From: Stenopsyche tienmushanensis | Taxonomy: Eukaryota > Arthropoda > Insecta > Trichoptera > Stenopsychidae | Reading direction: 5' to 3' | Length of the DNA stretch: 64,000 nucleotides | Assembly: GCA_008973525.1 (NCBI GenBank) | Contig: WACJ01000044.1 | Coordinates: forward strand, 310,001 to 374,000 | Shown here: one piece after another, positions 12,111 through 26,100 of the stretch | Layout: every line of letters starts with the position of its first letter | How positions within the stretch are numbered: position 1 is the stretch's first letter | Program-made: the position numbers and the translations under genes | Notes under the pieces: model-generated | The model's input: the letters and a program-made list of their open reading frames with translations, nothing else | Databases searched by the model: none | Told to the model about the DNA's origin: nothing

Positions 12111-15100
12111 ATTGTTATAATACACTTGGAACATGTCCAAAAAAGGAGATTTATCTGTTTGCCTTGAAGATAGAAAGCTTGCGACTGGCCTATTGATTAT
12201 TTTTTTCGGATGGCACGTACTTATTTTTTGAAGTTTTCATGTACTATTTAAATTTAATCGCAATATAGTATATGTTTTTGCATTTATACAATTATTAAGC
12301 TGCAGTTAAAATATATTAATATTTCTTCTCACCTGCATAGACCACAATGCAACTAAACAATGCAGAATATCGACACATCTGCTTTTAACGCAACAATACA
12401 CAATTAGTCCTGCGTGATTTATTTTAGGTCTAATTTTTTAACACACAAATACCTGAAAATAGTCACATAACAATGGTCCGTTGTAATAATGGAGGCGCCT
12501 GGGCAGCAAATTGCCCACCAAACACATCTTTACAAATTTCGTTACATTCAATTGAATAATATTTATGTTTGTGCAATCATTTATTCTTTGTCGGTGTTAT
12601 TTGATTTTTTCCAGACCAAATAGATTCAATAATATAAAAACCGTCATATGATTCAATATCGAATATAAAAGGGTTAAACACGAAATACGATTAGATGCAG
12701 TCCCTGGTTTATCCAGCAGATTTATCCCATAAATGATATTTCTTCAAAGCTTTTAGCCACATCCGTCGTTGCGATTGTCTTCCGCGATCTTTTTTCAGTT
12801 TCCACGTACATGTTTGCTATAAAATAAAGATGTGGTTGAACCCTAAGGTCCTGAGAACGAGTACGCAGGTTGCGTTCCGCATTTCAATTGGGAAGAACTG
12901 TTTGTATAGGTGTGAAGCGGCAAGTTCTGCTTTGAATCTTCTTACCGCCTTTTTAGGTTTAAGTGCCTAGTCATTAGCACACCAGTATGAACTAATATCG
13001 ATGAAGAAACCCTGAAAATGTGCTCTGAACAATTTGACTCGTGCATACAGAAATATTCGTGGCTGTATCTCTGCCACACATTACATTTTATATTGCTACT
13101 GGACGCTTAGCAAACATCGTAAATCAATATAAAATACGACTTTAAAGAAAGTATAATTATAATCAGCATTTTAATAGCATTTCTTTAGCCTGAAATAGAT
13201 TAGTAAAATTAGCTATGATCGATAATGCAGATAATGCCTTATTGTAAATGCGATATAAAAGCATCTGATTTGCTTGCATTTATAGGGTATAAAAATGTGG
13301 CAATAACAAATACATCAATGAAATTTAAGTGTTTTATTATGACTTGTTTATATGATTTCGTGCAAATGTGTTTTATTTGCGTTAACCACTTTACACGACA
13401 AATCACAAATGAAAAACAGCTAATGTGTCTTATTTGGCAGAACGTCCAAGTTATTAATACCATCGAAAATTACGCGAAAAACACCCAAGTGCTAAATAAT
13501 TATAATTTTATTGTAAATACCGGTTTATTGGGAGGATGTCTATTAAAGGTGCTAAGATATTTTTATATTGCGTCGTAAAGTGCCAAAAAATTTGCTGCTT
13601 CGGGGTCATTCAAATATGACCAACACATTATCGAATATCAACGCAGTTTACACGGGATGGAGCAGTGTCAAAAACGATTACTATTGATTTTCGATGATAT
13701 TGAGTGCCTGATTACAATCTTTATCGGCGGGAATGACTTAATTGCGGCTATAAAATTTGTATGTGGAAAAAATTGCACACTCGAGGGAATGTGCAGAGGA
13801 CGTGTTCTATAAACATAGCAATTACTTTAAAACACCTCACATTTTGTCTGGCAATTTTCTCATTATCTCGCCTTTACAAGGTGAGCTTTTGAGAGATCGC
13901 TAGGCACTGGGTAAACATAATCGTTTACATGTGAAGTTCAGTCAATAATTTTAACAAGGCCGCTCGTTCTATAAACACATCGCCCAAAGTGGCTCTTGCT
14001 TAAAGGCTTCAATTATGAAGTCTCCTAAAGTATTATGTCCACACCGTACAAACATCCACATTACACCGAATCGTGATTCAAAATCTCAGAACTATGGGGC
14101 TTTATCATGAAACTGATTTACATCCATATTTATGCGAGTCAGACCCAAAAATAAATCATATTTAATGCAACCATACAAAAATTCATCCAATATTCGAATC
14201 GATCAATTGCACAAAAATAATTTGAATTGTACAATCATAAAAATAAATATGTATACGTCCATCATAATCTTAACTATCATCCCTATGCGATTCAAGCATC
14301 ATATCTAGAATCTACATTAATTAGCAATGCGATCGATGGTGGTTCAATATGGACAAAAATTACAGGCGTGAGCTTTTAACTTGTAAATAAAAACGGGTTA
14401 GTGTGTTAAACGACGACGGGATGCTGAGACTAAGCACCTTGTAATACAATGGTTAATATGACATCGGGTCCAGTCACAAACCATGACATTTAAACGTCTC
14501 CTGACACCGTTTGACAGCCAACCGTGTATACACAATGTCGATGAACATTTAAATCGATCGGAAAAGATATCGTATGATTTTGTATGAATTTTCCAATGCG
14601 ATCTCATAAACAGTATATATTGTTAATTTGCTTTTAAATTGCGTGTAAATTTAAGCAAAATCAATGCAGTTTCGTTATATTGTCCCCATATAAATGAGAT
14701 CCTTTAATGGTTATTTTTTTTGCTGTGCCAAAAGCAGTAATGTTCAAGATTGTTTTTCGAGATACAAATATCGGAAAAGTATCACGTCCTGAATTAGTTA
14801 AATACGCGTCTATTCCTTATTGAAAGAGGGCTTCAACAAAAACTCGTTCACACCTTACTGAAGGCTTTCATTTGAGTTAAATTAAACACTTGTAAAAAAT
14901 TCGATTCGTATCGAGAATTGTTTAATGATTTCGAGCTTAGAATTGTATGTACGATTTAAATGCATATTCTGGAATCATTTTCTTTTGAACTTATCGTTGT
15001 AGTATTTGCATTTTTGCGTGTTTTTATCGCGTCTCGTATTCATGCATCATCTTTTTTTAAAAATCGTAATTCATATTTTTATGGAGTAAATGAATGAGCT

Positions 15101-16850
15101 AAATGTCATAATATAGTTTCACGGAACGCGCTACGGACCTCATTGTTCTCCACACGTGATAATTGGATGCTACTGAGAGTTACCAAACCAGTAAAAAATG
15201 TACTTATGTGTAAATAGATAGGCGTGAAAAATATTTTATTAACAAGATAAAATGCATCAGCGTTTCTTCGAATCGGACGTGCTAATTTTTTTAATGTGGC
15301 ACACTATTGATTTATGTCGGACATAATTGCAGAGGAATGCTGCATTCGATTGAATAGATTTTGATACAAAGTTTGCATTTTTTCTGCGTTCATTTCTGGT
15401 CTGGGAAGACGTCGGGCGCTACTTTGCGTCGTTGATGTGCCATGTGTGAAATTCCCCGACGCATAGAACACGTCGACTTAATTTTCCATCATTTGTTGAA
15501 AGACGTATAAGGAGATTAAATTTATTGAAGACCTCACATCTTCCATCGTCCGTGTTTTGTCGGCGCATTAGTGAATGCCAATCACATTTATGAGGTAAAC
15601 TCAGTGGCGTATCGTACATAAAATTTCATCATTTGCTTACGACTTTGCGCCTATTTGCTATGCTTTATTCAGAAGCTTCCCATAAATTTATTTAAACGCT
15701 GGTTTTTTTCCAACATGAAAGAAGATGATTGATTTAAATGGCATCTCAGTTGGGACATGTATAATAATTGAGCACTCTCTGAAGACATTTATTCTCTTGA
15801 GTAATTTATTTGAGGAAATTCAAAGCCATCCATTGCCGGATGATTCAGATTATTTTATTAGACTTGGCATTTTGGGTGTTAGAAAAAATGTATCATCACA
15901 TTTATAATAAGATATTTTTGAAATTCCACATAATGAACATTACTGTATACAATAACTACCACGTCTTTATTTTGCCTTTTTTTTCAAGCCCTAAAATATA
16001 AGTCAAATATCATTATGACAAAATTCATATAAATATGAAAAAACACTATTTTTAAAATAGTTTTTAGTATAACCTAAATGTTTCATCGACATTTATCAAT
16101 ACATTTTCAATCATACATAATTATGGAGAAATATTTTCCTGTACATTTTCTGAAAGTCCTTAATTTGTATTGTACGTATGATTGTATTCAACGCGTTTTC
16201 GGGAAATCTAAAAACCTAAAACTAAATTTATTATTAGTTCCCTCCTATTATGCAATTTTACTCAATTCAATCATTTTAGATGATCTACTTGTCGTAGATA
16301 AGATTAAATGAGATTGCATATTTTTCACAAGAATCGATTAATGTTCATCTATCGTCCATTCATCTGACTTACCATTTTATTGGCTTCCATGGAATGTTTA
16401 TGTAGGGAAATGATTTTTCATGCAGCGGATTTTGCATTTTTAAACGGCTTCTACGTTTAGTTAAATTAAGAGAAGACTATTTATATACAAACTTTCGATT
16501 GCAGATGATCTACGCATATCCAGTCAATTAATTCAATCAATCCAATCACTCACAAGCAACTCTTAAATATTATTAAATGCCCCAATATTTACCTTTTATG
16601 ATTCAGAATTAATCTTGATCGAAAAGATCGATCAGAAATATTAATCTCCTAAATTTGTTAATACAAGGAATTCCACAATCTAGATTTTAATGCAAATATT
16701 TATAATAAGGGCCCAAGATCAAATGCAGTTTACCAACATATGGTTTTATTAATGCTATATAAATATATGTAATTTACACAGATTAAATTAAGGAACGCTG
16801 CATAACTAGGACCATCAATATTAATTAATGAAATGGATTCATATTATCTT
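12111..16850. other. Intergenic, no gene recognised
   Basis: Mostly unique AT-rich DNA. The block around 12770-12960 is less AT-rich and contains AGGTGTGAA (12908-12916), a good T-box half-site. A 117-codon ORF at 13225-13578 has no domain, no good codon composition and no repeat support, so it is not called. I see no transposon. Confidence 0.4.
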
Positions 16851-16857
16851 CGTTGAA

Positions 16858-16900
16858 CATTCGCCTCCTCGTGCGCTTTATATTAAATTCCCTTAAAAAT
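16858..16900 (+). repeat. Short copy of a dispersed repeat (ACATTCNCCTCCTCGTGCG family)
   Basis: Reads AACATTCGCCTCCTCGTGCG followed by TTTATATTAAATTCCC. The same core recurs at 17526-17653 (opposite strand), 17895-17935, 39765-39810 and 50876-50915, as part of, or next to, an RTE-like 3' tail in the fuller copies. Confidence 0.4.
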
Positions 16901-17525
16901 GCACAATTTTACATATATGCCCTTTTCATAATCACACAAATTGAAATTCATACCAAATGAAGTTACTTTTATTCATTCATTTGTATTGCTACATGACCTG
17001 TTTGATATAATTTAGAGGCTTCAATCTCAAAATTATATTTTATCGCCAAACACTACATCAATAATTCAACCCTTTGACCAAGGTATAATTTCAGTATTTA
17101 AAACATATTATATTCGTCGAATATTTGTAAAAATATTAAGGTACATCGATCAAAATGAAAATTTAATACTTTCACAAACCTAGAAAAACAATTCTATTCG
17201 AAATTGCATCGATATTTTAAATTCTTCCTGGAAGAATTTATGACCAGAAATAGTCTCTGGAGAAAATGTTTTACCATCATTATAAAATAAATACTAAAGG
17301 ACTATAAACATTAGTCGTGATTTTGGCGGAGAAGGTTTTTATGACACGGATATTCATGATATCCAGGAAATATTGGACGATCGTACGTTGAACGCAGATT
17401 AATTAGTCGAAATATTAAATTAATCCAGCACAATTAATAACTCAGAAAGCAGTTGCAGCGAACTGGCTATTAAATTAGATTTTTTTAAATAGAAAATAAT
17501 CCTATAATGGATAATATATTTTATA

Positions 17526-17653
17526 AATGAACGAATGAGGAGGTGAATGTATGATACAGACAAGATGGATGTAACCCCTTCCTGTGAATGGATATTGAAG
17601 AGGTCCATAGTTCTTCAGTGGACTGTTTGTGGCTGCACTATGATGATGATGAT
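17526..17653 (+). mobile_element. 3' tail of an RTE-like LINE (copy A)
   Basis: The plus strand runs GAGGAGGTGAATGTATGATA, then CCTTCCTGTGAATGG, then CAGTGGACTG, and ends in a TGATGATGATGATGAT run at 17637-17653. RTE-clade retrotransposons typically finish in such trinucleotide runs after a short 3' region. It matches the inverted copy at 39665-39795 closely. No reverse transcriptase reading frame remains upstream, so it is a severely 5'-truncated insertion. The clade assignment is by tail style only. Confidence 0.5.
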
Positions 17654-17811
17654 ATTTTATTAATAAATGTAGACGATCTCCACAGAATTTTTCATGTGAA
17701 GAAATAATAATAGAAAACATATTTTGGAACAGTATTATTCAGGAATTAAATCGATGAAATTTCATTATTTATTTATGTTATCATAGCAAATAGTCATAAT
17801 GATCATTATTG

Positions 17812-17935
17812 TAATCATCATAGTACAGCCATGCGGAGTCCATTGCATGACTGGGATATTTTTAACATTCATTTATGAAACGGGATAATTTCCATCAAGC
17901 ATTCCCATTCTCATGCGTTTGATATTGAAAGTAAG
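17812..17935 (-). mobile_element. 3' tail of the same RTE-like family (degraded copy C)
   Basis: Starts with AATCATCATAGTACAGCC, matching the CATCATAGTGCAGCC head of the 39.7 kb copy. It is followed by a degraded body and by GCATTCCCATTCTCATGCG. Orientation is opposite to copy A, 160 bp away. Divergence suggests an older insertion. Confidence 0.4.
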
Positions 17936-18279
17936 ATCAAGAGTGGTATAAAACTTGTCGAAATTACTGTTTAAATATCACTTTCTGATAATATTATCAT
18001 CCCAATTATCTCAAAATTGAATTGGGTGCACATTTTGAGCACTGTTTTCCGCAGCATTATATTATATGTATAATATTGTTTCAAATTTACAACTAATGCA
18101 TTCAGCATGTTGTTTGTATCTGCGTTGGAAGGATGTTTATCCGATATAATTATACGCAAAATTGAAATATGCATTATCTGTTTTTGTAACGCATCTCATG
18201 CATATTTAAGATCAATTCAGAATAATTTAAATTTTCATTCGAATACAAATCAAAAAATCTTAACGGAAATGTCCGCCGG
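17936..18279. other. Intergenic, nothing recognised
   Basis: AT-rich sequence without coding, RNA or transposon signals that I can identify. Confidence 0.4.
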
Positions 18280-18680
18280 CAGGAGTCGGTAATTAGGAGC
18301 AGGTTCGTTATCAATATAAGGAATAATCCGTTTGGGGAGCATCACCGATTTAGAATCGCACAGAAAGAGGCGACTACGACCCTGGCAGAGCAGATTCGAT
18401 CTAAGGGAATGAAACGGAAGACGCTAGAATCATTTATATGCATCTGATGATAATGAGCTAAATCCGAAGTTCATTCTTCGCAGCCCTAATGAAGTTGTAG
18501 TCGCGGTGCCGTGTTCGATGCCCACCTGAGTTGATTTTAATTTAACCCGATCGTGGGCGGGTACACTGCCACCTATCTGTTCACGACTTTACCGATTAAT
18601 CAACGGCTTATCGATTAATTAGGCTACAGATTAATAAAAATTCACGCAGGTCTCCCATGTAAAAAAGAAGTCGCGCCCTG
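18280..18680. promoter_or_regulatory. Candidate cis-regulatory block
   Basis: About 400 bp with clearly higher GC and complexity than its flanks, and no plausible reading frame. It contains a CACCTG E-box (about 18523), GGGCGGGTACACTG, and ATCGATTAATTAGG (a homeodomain-type core). The regulatory reading is from composition and location only. Confidence 0.22.
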
Positions 18681-20789
18681 CTCTACCACCTCGTTATACA
18701 CTCATGAGCCGAAACTCGTTATTTTTGCACCGGGGGCAAGAATTTGGAACTGCATCTCGCAGTGGAGCGACTCTTCGTACTAGTTTATTTTGAGCCAGTG
18801 ATAATTATTTTCCATAAACACGTTGACTAAAGAAACTTGTTTTCTTTCGGCGAGATGATTTCGTGTCTTGAGATAAGAATAAATATCGGCTCGGTAAATA
18901 GAAGAGTCATCCTGATGGTTGTCACTTTGGTGCTGTTTTCACCTTGGAGATTCTAGGATTCGACATGAAAACTGTTAATTACATTTGCGAGGGCTGTTCA
19001 AATTTGATCTAAGCTTATTCATTGCCATTAAATTGACACATTTGCCAGCCTAATTGAAATAATATTGAATGGAATACTTGTTGTCTTAAATTCTAATGAA
19101 AATACAATAAAAAAAATATGGTTTTAAATACAATATTTATCAAAAGTTAAGTATAAACAAATATAAAATAATTTCCATCATCGTTAAATATATCATCATT
19201 AATGATCTCTTAAATATTCCCAGAAGTTGATTAAAATGAATGTATCAAAATAATTTTACCACGATATGTAGCATTCTAATCAATACATACCTTCATATGC
19301 TTTACAGCTCGAACAATGCCAAATTTAATACGTAGCGATCTGCATGTGACCCCATTTAATCGCATGGGGTTATCATTTATTAAATTTATATATCACTGTC
19401 CCAATTAAGTAGTGAATCGGCTTAAATAAATAATACAAATCTGATCTAAAAATGTATTGATTAATTAGTACAGAACTAGTTGAAATCTCAAATAATTTGC
19501 ATAAATATTAATCAATATTTTGCCATTAAAGTTTATTATTTCATCAATTCTAATACTATATTTTTATATTTTTTCATATAACAAGCAAAATTTGAACATC
19601 CCTGGTATATAATTAATCTACACTACATGTTTGACACCAGTAGTAAAGTTTATGCGAAACGAATGAATTAAATCCACCTAACAAAATTCGATGTAATCTA
19701 CATAAATCTGAAAAAAATGCACGACACATTTAAAATCGAAGATTCAAAGATGATTGCATTCGTCTAATATTTTATGGACCATTTTTAACTTCTTGTTATT
19801 GATGCGGTATTAAATGTATTTATTTATCATCACACTTTTTGTAGAGCATCTTGCAAATTTTGATCGCACTAACCGGATCAAGGCGGTCAGTACGGTTATC
19901 TCTCGTATAAATCAGCTCAATGCCACATCATTAAATATGTGACGAGTTTATATAAATAATTTTACGATTCATCGACCGTTTTGTTTGATCCGAACAAGAA
20001 ATCATTAGAGCGCCTATTATGGAGTCGAATCTATGCCGTTCGAATCCATTCTCAAAGAGTTATATACAACGAGCAAGATCTCCGTTGGCGTGTGAAAGGA
20101 CCGTGAAAGCCTTATTTTAATTAGTCAATCAATATACGTTTATTGCGTGCTTTATTGTGTCTAAATATATGTAAATTTGATTGTCTAATGGCCGTTCTGA
20201 ATTGTATCGGTTTAATGAGATACCGACAATGCGTTTGCCGGTGTATTGAATTATCAATCGTTGATCACTTCTCAGAAAGCTTCATCTAATCAATCATCCT
20301 GAGTAAAATAGTTTGAACACCTTTCAACTGATTGCTCACTTATATTCTATGCAGCGATTGCCGCTGGAGATGATTCTCAATCTGTCGGAATACAGTATAT
20401 CTCTCAATTGCACATGAATGCATTCTGAAGGTTTTAACTAATATTTATGTGGATTTCTTAGTACTACTAATTAAAATTATACTGTGTTCCTGACCACATT
20501 TGATTAAGATCAATAATTGGTCCTAAAAATATAAATGTTAACGTCTTTACGAGCCATATTTTTAAAAGCGTTGATACTCAAAGAGACGCTATCGCAATGT
20601 TTATTTTATATTTTATCCATCACCATCAATAAGCATCTCATAACTAGACTCCAATAGCTGAGATCTAATATTGTGCAATCAGGATTGATATACGCTACTA
20701 ATATTTATTATCATTATCCTTTTTTTCACTCTCGTAAAATCCTTGAGTAGCAAAATCATAATCCGATCCGAATAATACGATTTTTTGTG
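18681..20789. other. Intergenic, no gene recognised
   Basis: AT-rich unique sequence with many TAAT cores, which is expected by chance at this composition. No coding, RNA or transposon feature is recognised. Confidence 0.4.
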
Positions 20790-21060
20790 GTCGGTCTTGG
20801 TGTTTTTTGCTCGCATACTTTGGATGTATCAGAGTCAGCCTTTGTGGCCGCAACGCGGAGATCTTTATGGACTCAACACAAAATGGTCCAGCGAGTTGGG
20901 GTCACTGAATGGAATTAATTTAATTGTTGGGTAAATTATCAGCGGGTTGAATTGAATTGAATGACCCGCGATTGAATTGACCGTAAATGTGTTGGCCGCC
21001 CATGAGAGGCAGAGGTAGACAGATTCAGCGTCTCATGAATTGTGGATCGACCATTGCGAG
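20790..21060. promoter_or_regulatory. Candidate cis-regulatory block
   Basis: A less AT-rich 270 bp island with CTTTATGG (posterior-Hox/Cdx type core), a tandem TTGAATTGAATTGAATG near 20945, and TGTTGGCCGCCC. No frame looks coding. It is called only from composition. Confidence 0.2.
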
Positions 21061-21725
21061 TAGGAGATTTCTTCTTTTTTATCAATATTTTCAAATAAAA
21101 AATGATAAATGATATGCAAAAATATTCTTTGATTTAGTTTTTTAGATTAACTTTTTATTTTAAAACTATTACGAATTTTACCATTGTTGAATAGAAAAAT
21201 ACATGCAATGATACACAACAAATTACCACTTCCGAACAAAGTCCGTCAAATATTCTAAAGATACTATAAACACTAACAAACGTAGAAATTCTTTATAAAG
21301 AAATTTTAGAGACAGAATTTTTGATATGTTACTATAAGAATTTAAAAAAATAAATAAGGCTCAAACAGAAAATTGATAACTGGTTGAAAAGTGATTACCT
21401 AAATTTCATATCGTCCAGACACCTTATAGGTTTTAAAATATAAATTGGTATTAAAGAACATAAAATTTGCATTGATAGTCTTCTATTATTCTAATAAGGC
21501 TATTATAATCGAGTATTTTTCAGATATAAAATATCATCAGAAAAGGCATTATGGAAACAAGTTTAATTCAGAAAATAATCTCTTAATAGTCTTGATTTGA
21601 AGGTTTCTTCCGAGAAATTATAATTTAATAATCTTTTTCTTAAGGTATCATATCCATTATAACCAAGCGATCATCTAAAGATTTCTATTTTATAATTTCT
21701 TTTTGCTTTATCCTATTTTAATCAA

Positions 21726-21853
21726 GACCTCGAATCGTTTTTTTCAAATCGGGTTTTGTTCCAGTTCAAATCTAAGCATTTATATCTGATCGATTACGGT
21801 TTTTATTTTGGGAAAAATAACAGTTTTTTCGGTTTTCGGTTCAGCTTCGAGTG
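21726..21853 (+). repeat. Short transposon-like repeat, hAT-style ends
   Basis: Begins CAAGACCTCGAATCG and ends CGGTTCAGCTTCGAGTG, so the ends are imperfect inverted repeats. The interior (GGGTTTTGTTCCAGTTC, CGGTTTTCGGTTC) resembles an inverted relative at 56800-56921 that ends GGAAGCCCTG. Both look like non-autonomous DNA elements of hAT style, but no convincing 8 bp target duplication is seen. Confidence 0.3.
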
Positions 21854-21902
21854 ATTAATATTTGAACCTCAAAAATAAGTAGATAATAATTTGATTTTTT
21901 AA

Positions 21903-23109
21903 CCCTTACAACTCTCATGGCCACACGTTGTGACCGAAGACTTTTTCCTACCAACTCCTATGGCCACTACATGTGGCCGATTTTTTCTCGAGCAGTTTTC
22001 AAGAACTTCAAATAAGATTTTGGTATTTTTTTAAACGTAAGAATCAAATGAATTCTCTAAAAATACCGTCTTATTGGCTGACCATTAATATGTCATCTGG
22101 AATATGGCAAATAATTGGTTCAAAGGAATTGAATCGGTGCAGGTAAAGAGCATAAAACAATAGTCTTCGTCGAGTTGTGGCGCAATGTGGCGATAGGTTT
22201 TACACTAATCCAACCCTTGCTGGAGAACTCTTGAAAAGGAAATATTTTATCACTGGCACGATAATGACCTAAAGAAAAGGGACGAAATGATAGCATACAG
22301 AAAACAAGATACTTTAGTATTAACTTGCCGAGACAAAAGTCACAATGCTCAGACAAAGCATACGTTAACTTTCCAATCAATGAGAAGAATAGCAAGGACT
22401 AACCCATACCAATCTAATCAAGATGAGCTAATAAATAATCCAGTAGTAATTTTAGTTTATATTAAAAATATGGACGGGGTGGACACGACAGATTAATACG
22501 CAACATCATATTGTTTCATGCGATAGACTAAAGTGATGGAAGAAGTTATTATTTTGGGGTTTTGAAACATCGATTGTAAACCCTTATATTTTATACAAGG
22601 AATATGAAATCAAAGAAAATAGAAAGCCAATAAATCATAAACATTTTCGCTCACTTTCGTTGATGCAACTTGTTGGCAACTTTCCCGATTTTACGAAGTT
22701 CAAACTGGGACGATCGTCGTCAACTGATCATGATCAACGGTTAGATAGAAGTCCTCATTTTATTTATGGTAGATCAGGGAAGAATTATAGAAACTATATG
22801 GTGTGTTCAAATCGTGAAATTGAAAAAGGTTGAAAGCGAACACTATATTTTTGCGACACTTACGAAAGAAAACCAGCGCATTATTCTGAAGATTGCTTCA
22901 AAAAATATCATATATTCACGATTACAAAAATTAATAAACCAAATAAAATGCCTAATATTCTTAATAAACGTTCTGCATAACAAAATACTATGTTTTTATT
23001 CATAAGTCCCCATTTTTTCACTTTATTCCATACATTTTTTTAAGAAATAAGCAAAAAATGGCTTGGAGTTGGTGGAAACTTTTATGAAAAAATCTTGAAA
23101 CCCAAAGGG
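21903..23109 (+). mobile_element. piggyBac element, internally deleted, with both ends and TTAA target sites
   Basis: The element starts CCCTTACAACTCTCATGG immediately after TTAA (21899-21902) and ends CCCAAAGGG immediately before TTAA (23110-23113), as piggyBac requires. A subterminal inverted repeat is also visible (GGAGTTGGTAGGAAA as the reverse complement on the left, GGAGTTGGTGGAAA on the right). At 1207 bp it is about half the usual autonomous length. It carries the C-terminal part of a transposase with frameshifts and stops. Confidence 0.85.
22120..22910 (+). pseudogene. piggyBac transposase remnant (C-terminal half)
   Basis: Across frames one reads DRFYTNPTLAGELLKRKYFITGT, then AYRKQDTLVLTCRDK, then NMDGVDTTD, and finally the cysteine-rich tail MVCSNREIEKG...CDTYERKPAHYSEDCFKKYH. 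These correspond to conserved blocks of the piggyBac DDE transposase (the YTSPELAxxLL, MGGVDxxD and C-terminal zinc-finger regions). The N-terminal half is missing, several stops and frameshifts interrupt the rest, and CRD cysteines are partly lost. It is not functional. Confidence 0.8.
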
Positions 23110-23113
23110 TTAA

Positions 23114-26100
23114 ATGAAAGGACATTAATTTGACGCTTATTAGCTTAAAGCTTGAAAAGCCCTGCTTGGAATATGTAATCTAGGTACATAGCAAATATAT
23201 TTTTTTTACAATTTACACTACACAAAATACATATTAATCACGGAACAAAATATTCTGAAGTAATGATTTGATAATTCAGTTAACAGCATGAACAAAAAAT
23301 AAAGATATGTGAATAAAATCAAATACATAAAAATGATAAAAGCAAAAGTTTATCGATAGCTAATACTGAAAATGCAGGTTAATTATTTTATTAAAAAAAA
23401 TACATTGTGTGATCTTATTATCCAAAAAGGTCCAATTATATATAAGTTATATAAAAATAATGACACAAAAAGTTTCATTTTCATTAGAATTCCATTTTAA
23501 AATAGCCAGTATAGTAAATATATTCCTTTTTGTTAATAAAAGAACTACGCTCATCAATCCTATATTACAAAAAATACAAAAAGTTTTTCTTAATTTGAAG
23601 TTTTCCCACTATAGATATGGATCACTTTTGTATTAAATTGTTTTAGAAATACTTGTATAAAAACCTTATTAACATTTTTTAATAAATTACTCAAAATCCC
23701 AATTAATATTAGCCTGCCATGACCAATAATTGAAAGGCTGTCACTACAAAAACTATAAAAATATTTTTCATAAATGTTTTTTAATTAACGGACCTTTTAC
23801 ATAATTTTCATATAATGCTCATTAAATTTGATATATATATAAATTTATTTTTTAGTGGTCGAGTTCCTTTTTAACGTATGCAATTAATTGCTCAAATCTC
23901 ATCCACAATAGTTGAGTAATGATTTTTATTATGATAATCCTACAAAATGGGTGTTTCAAAAAACGGTCTCTCTTTAATATGATCTCATTATTTACAGCAT
24001 CTTATAAATTTCGAGATTTTGTAAACAGCCGTAAAAATAAAAATTAAATCAAATTTACGAGCCCAGTTATGGTTTCTCGTATTTCACGCTAATATGCAAT
24101 AAAACGTTTCGGTAAAAAACATTCCATAAGCACGAAAATTTAAGAGCGATTTCGTAAAATTTTATAAAAACCCATTTTTATAATAAATATTGCATTTATT
24201 GCATTCTTAACACTCGGTAATTGCGGTTATATTATAATTTACACAGCATGATACCAATAAAAAATATTAATATACCATACCATATATGTAAATGTGTTAA
24301 TTTACGCTTATAATATTTGGATGTTGACTCATTTAAATTGATCAATCTATTTTTTTGTTATTATTATCGTCGGTTATGATTGTAGGCATCTACGCTCGAT
24401 ATTCCATAAGTCACATGATAAGGAGCGGCAGGTCCTTAAAATGCTTACAATCAGACCGTTTCAACCGTCATTAATGACCCGAAAACCCCGAATTCACTCG
24501 CTAAATGGGTGCCGGTGTCCTTATAAAAACCCATCTCAATAAGAAGATGACTAAAGCGAGACCAAAATGATCCCGACCATAAAATATATCTAATTTATAA
24601 CCGGCGTGATTTGTCAGAATTCAAATATATTCCCTTTTAATTTCGGATGATCGTCTGATTCCTTTTTAATTGTATCATGGTTTTCACATGGGCGTAATAA
24701 AGACGAATGAGACCATAGAAACGCCATGAAAAGGCCTAAATCAAAAATAATTATATTGATTCTGTTATAATTAATGATCCTTCGCATAAGAACTAGGACA
24801 ATATTGTTCATAATCGCAAAAAATCTGATGACGGACCCTAAATATTTTGATCTAATAAATAGGAAAAAATACTGAGATTTAAACTAATTAGAGATAAAAT
24901 TAGATTTTTAGTATTACTCATATCCATAATATATACAATAATAGTCCATGCAATTTACAGTGATCCCATTTTAAGCCATCAAGGTGTGTATTCCGAACAG
25001 AACGTTATAAATGCGTCATATAATTAGCCACACACAAAGTCGTAATTTACGAATTTATTGCCGACATAGCCATATAGGCAAATGTTCTACAAAAGAGTAT
25101 TATTAAAATATCTTAAATCTCTTGTAGGGCCCTTTAACCCGTCTGGTTTACAGCCCTTTACTCCCAAATTACTTGACAATAAATACATAAATTATTAGTA
25201 ACACCAACTCGACAATAAATTGTGGTTTTATAGTTTCTTTTCGGAAAGCTCACATTAAAACTGACATAATGGCTACCATTGTCCGCTTGATTTTATTCAA
25301 ATTGATACCGGTGCCACAATGAGAACGCCAACATTTTAACACATGGAGTGCGTTCAACTCGATATTGCGGGAAAAAATCGAAATATGTAAATTATTGTGC
25401 ATTTTAGTGCCATTTTTAAATATACTTATTTTTTTATCTATTGCTTGAGATCATAAAAATTGGTTTGAGAGGAGTTTTACGAGCTTGAAAGTGTTGAAAA
25501 CAATTTTTCTTAATAAAATCAAATCATGGCCTGAGCGCACTCTCTCTAGTAATTTTTTCAAGAAAATAAATACATGGAATTTTTCATACCGTGAATGCCT
25601 GTTTCATTTTTCATTGATAAAATCCAAATTTTACTCAAAAAATGGCAAAAGATCCTAGATGTATTTATTTTACTATCTTTAATTAAAGTTTAAAATACGT
25701 TGATAACATCTGCATCACCCAAATATAAAAGGTCTTTCAATTCGAATTCGCACCTCCAGGGAAGATTATATTTATTTCAATTGGGATTTCACAGCCAAAT
25801 ATATTTAAATCAGAACAAAATACTCTCTATGATTGACAAATCTAATAAACAATAAGTACTTTGTCATAAATAGATTAACATCTATAATGAAGTAATATCA
25901 ATAACACTTCGTCTGGCTGACCCTGTATTTCTTTACATAACCACCACTTGGAGTGGAATTGAAATGACCCCTAAGTATCGTATTTTTGTATTAATTATAA
26001 TTATTTTAATGAGTTCTTGCATTCTATTTTAATGGTATAATAAAATATATTAGAATATAGAAAATATATAGAAAAACAAGTAATTTGGATTGGTAATACG

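Noticed and set aside
13225..13578. 117-codon plus-strand ORF in the intergenic region
   Set aside because: No recognised motif; overlaps a 74-codon ORF on the other strand; codon composition like background AT-rich DNA.
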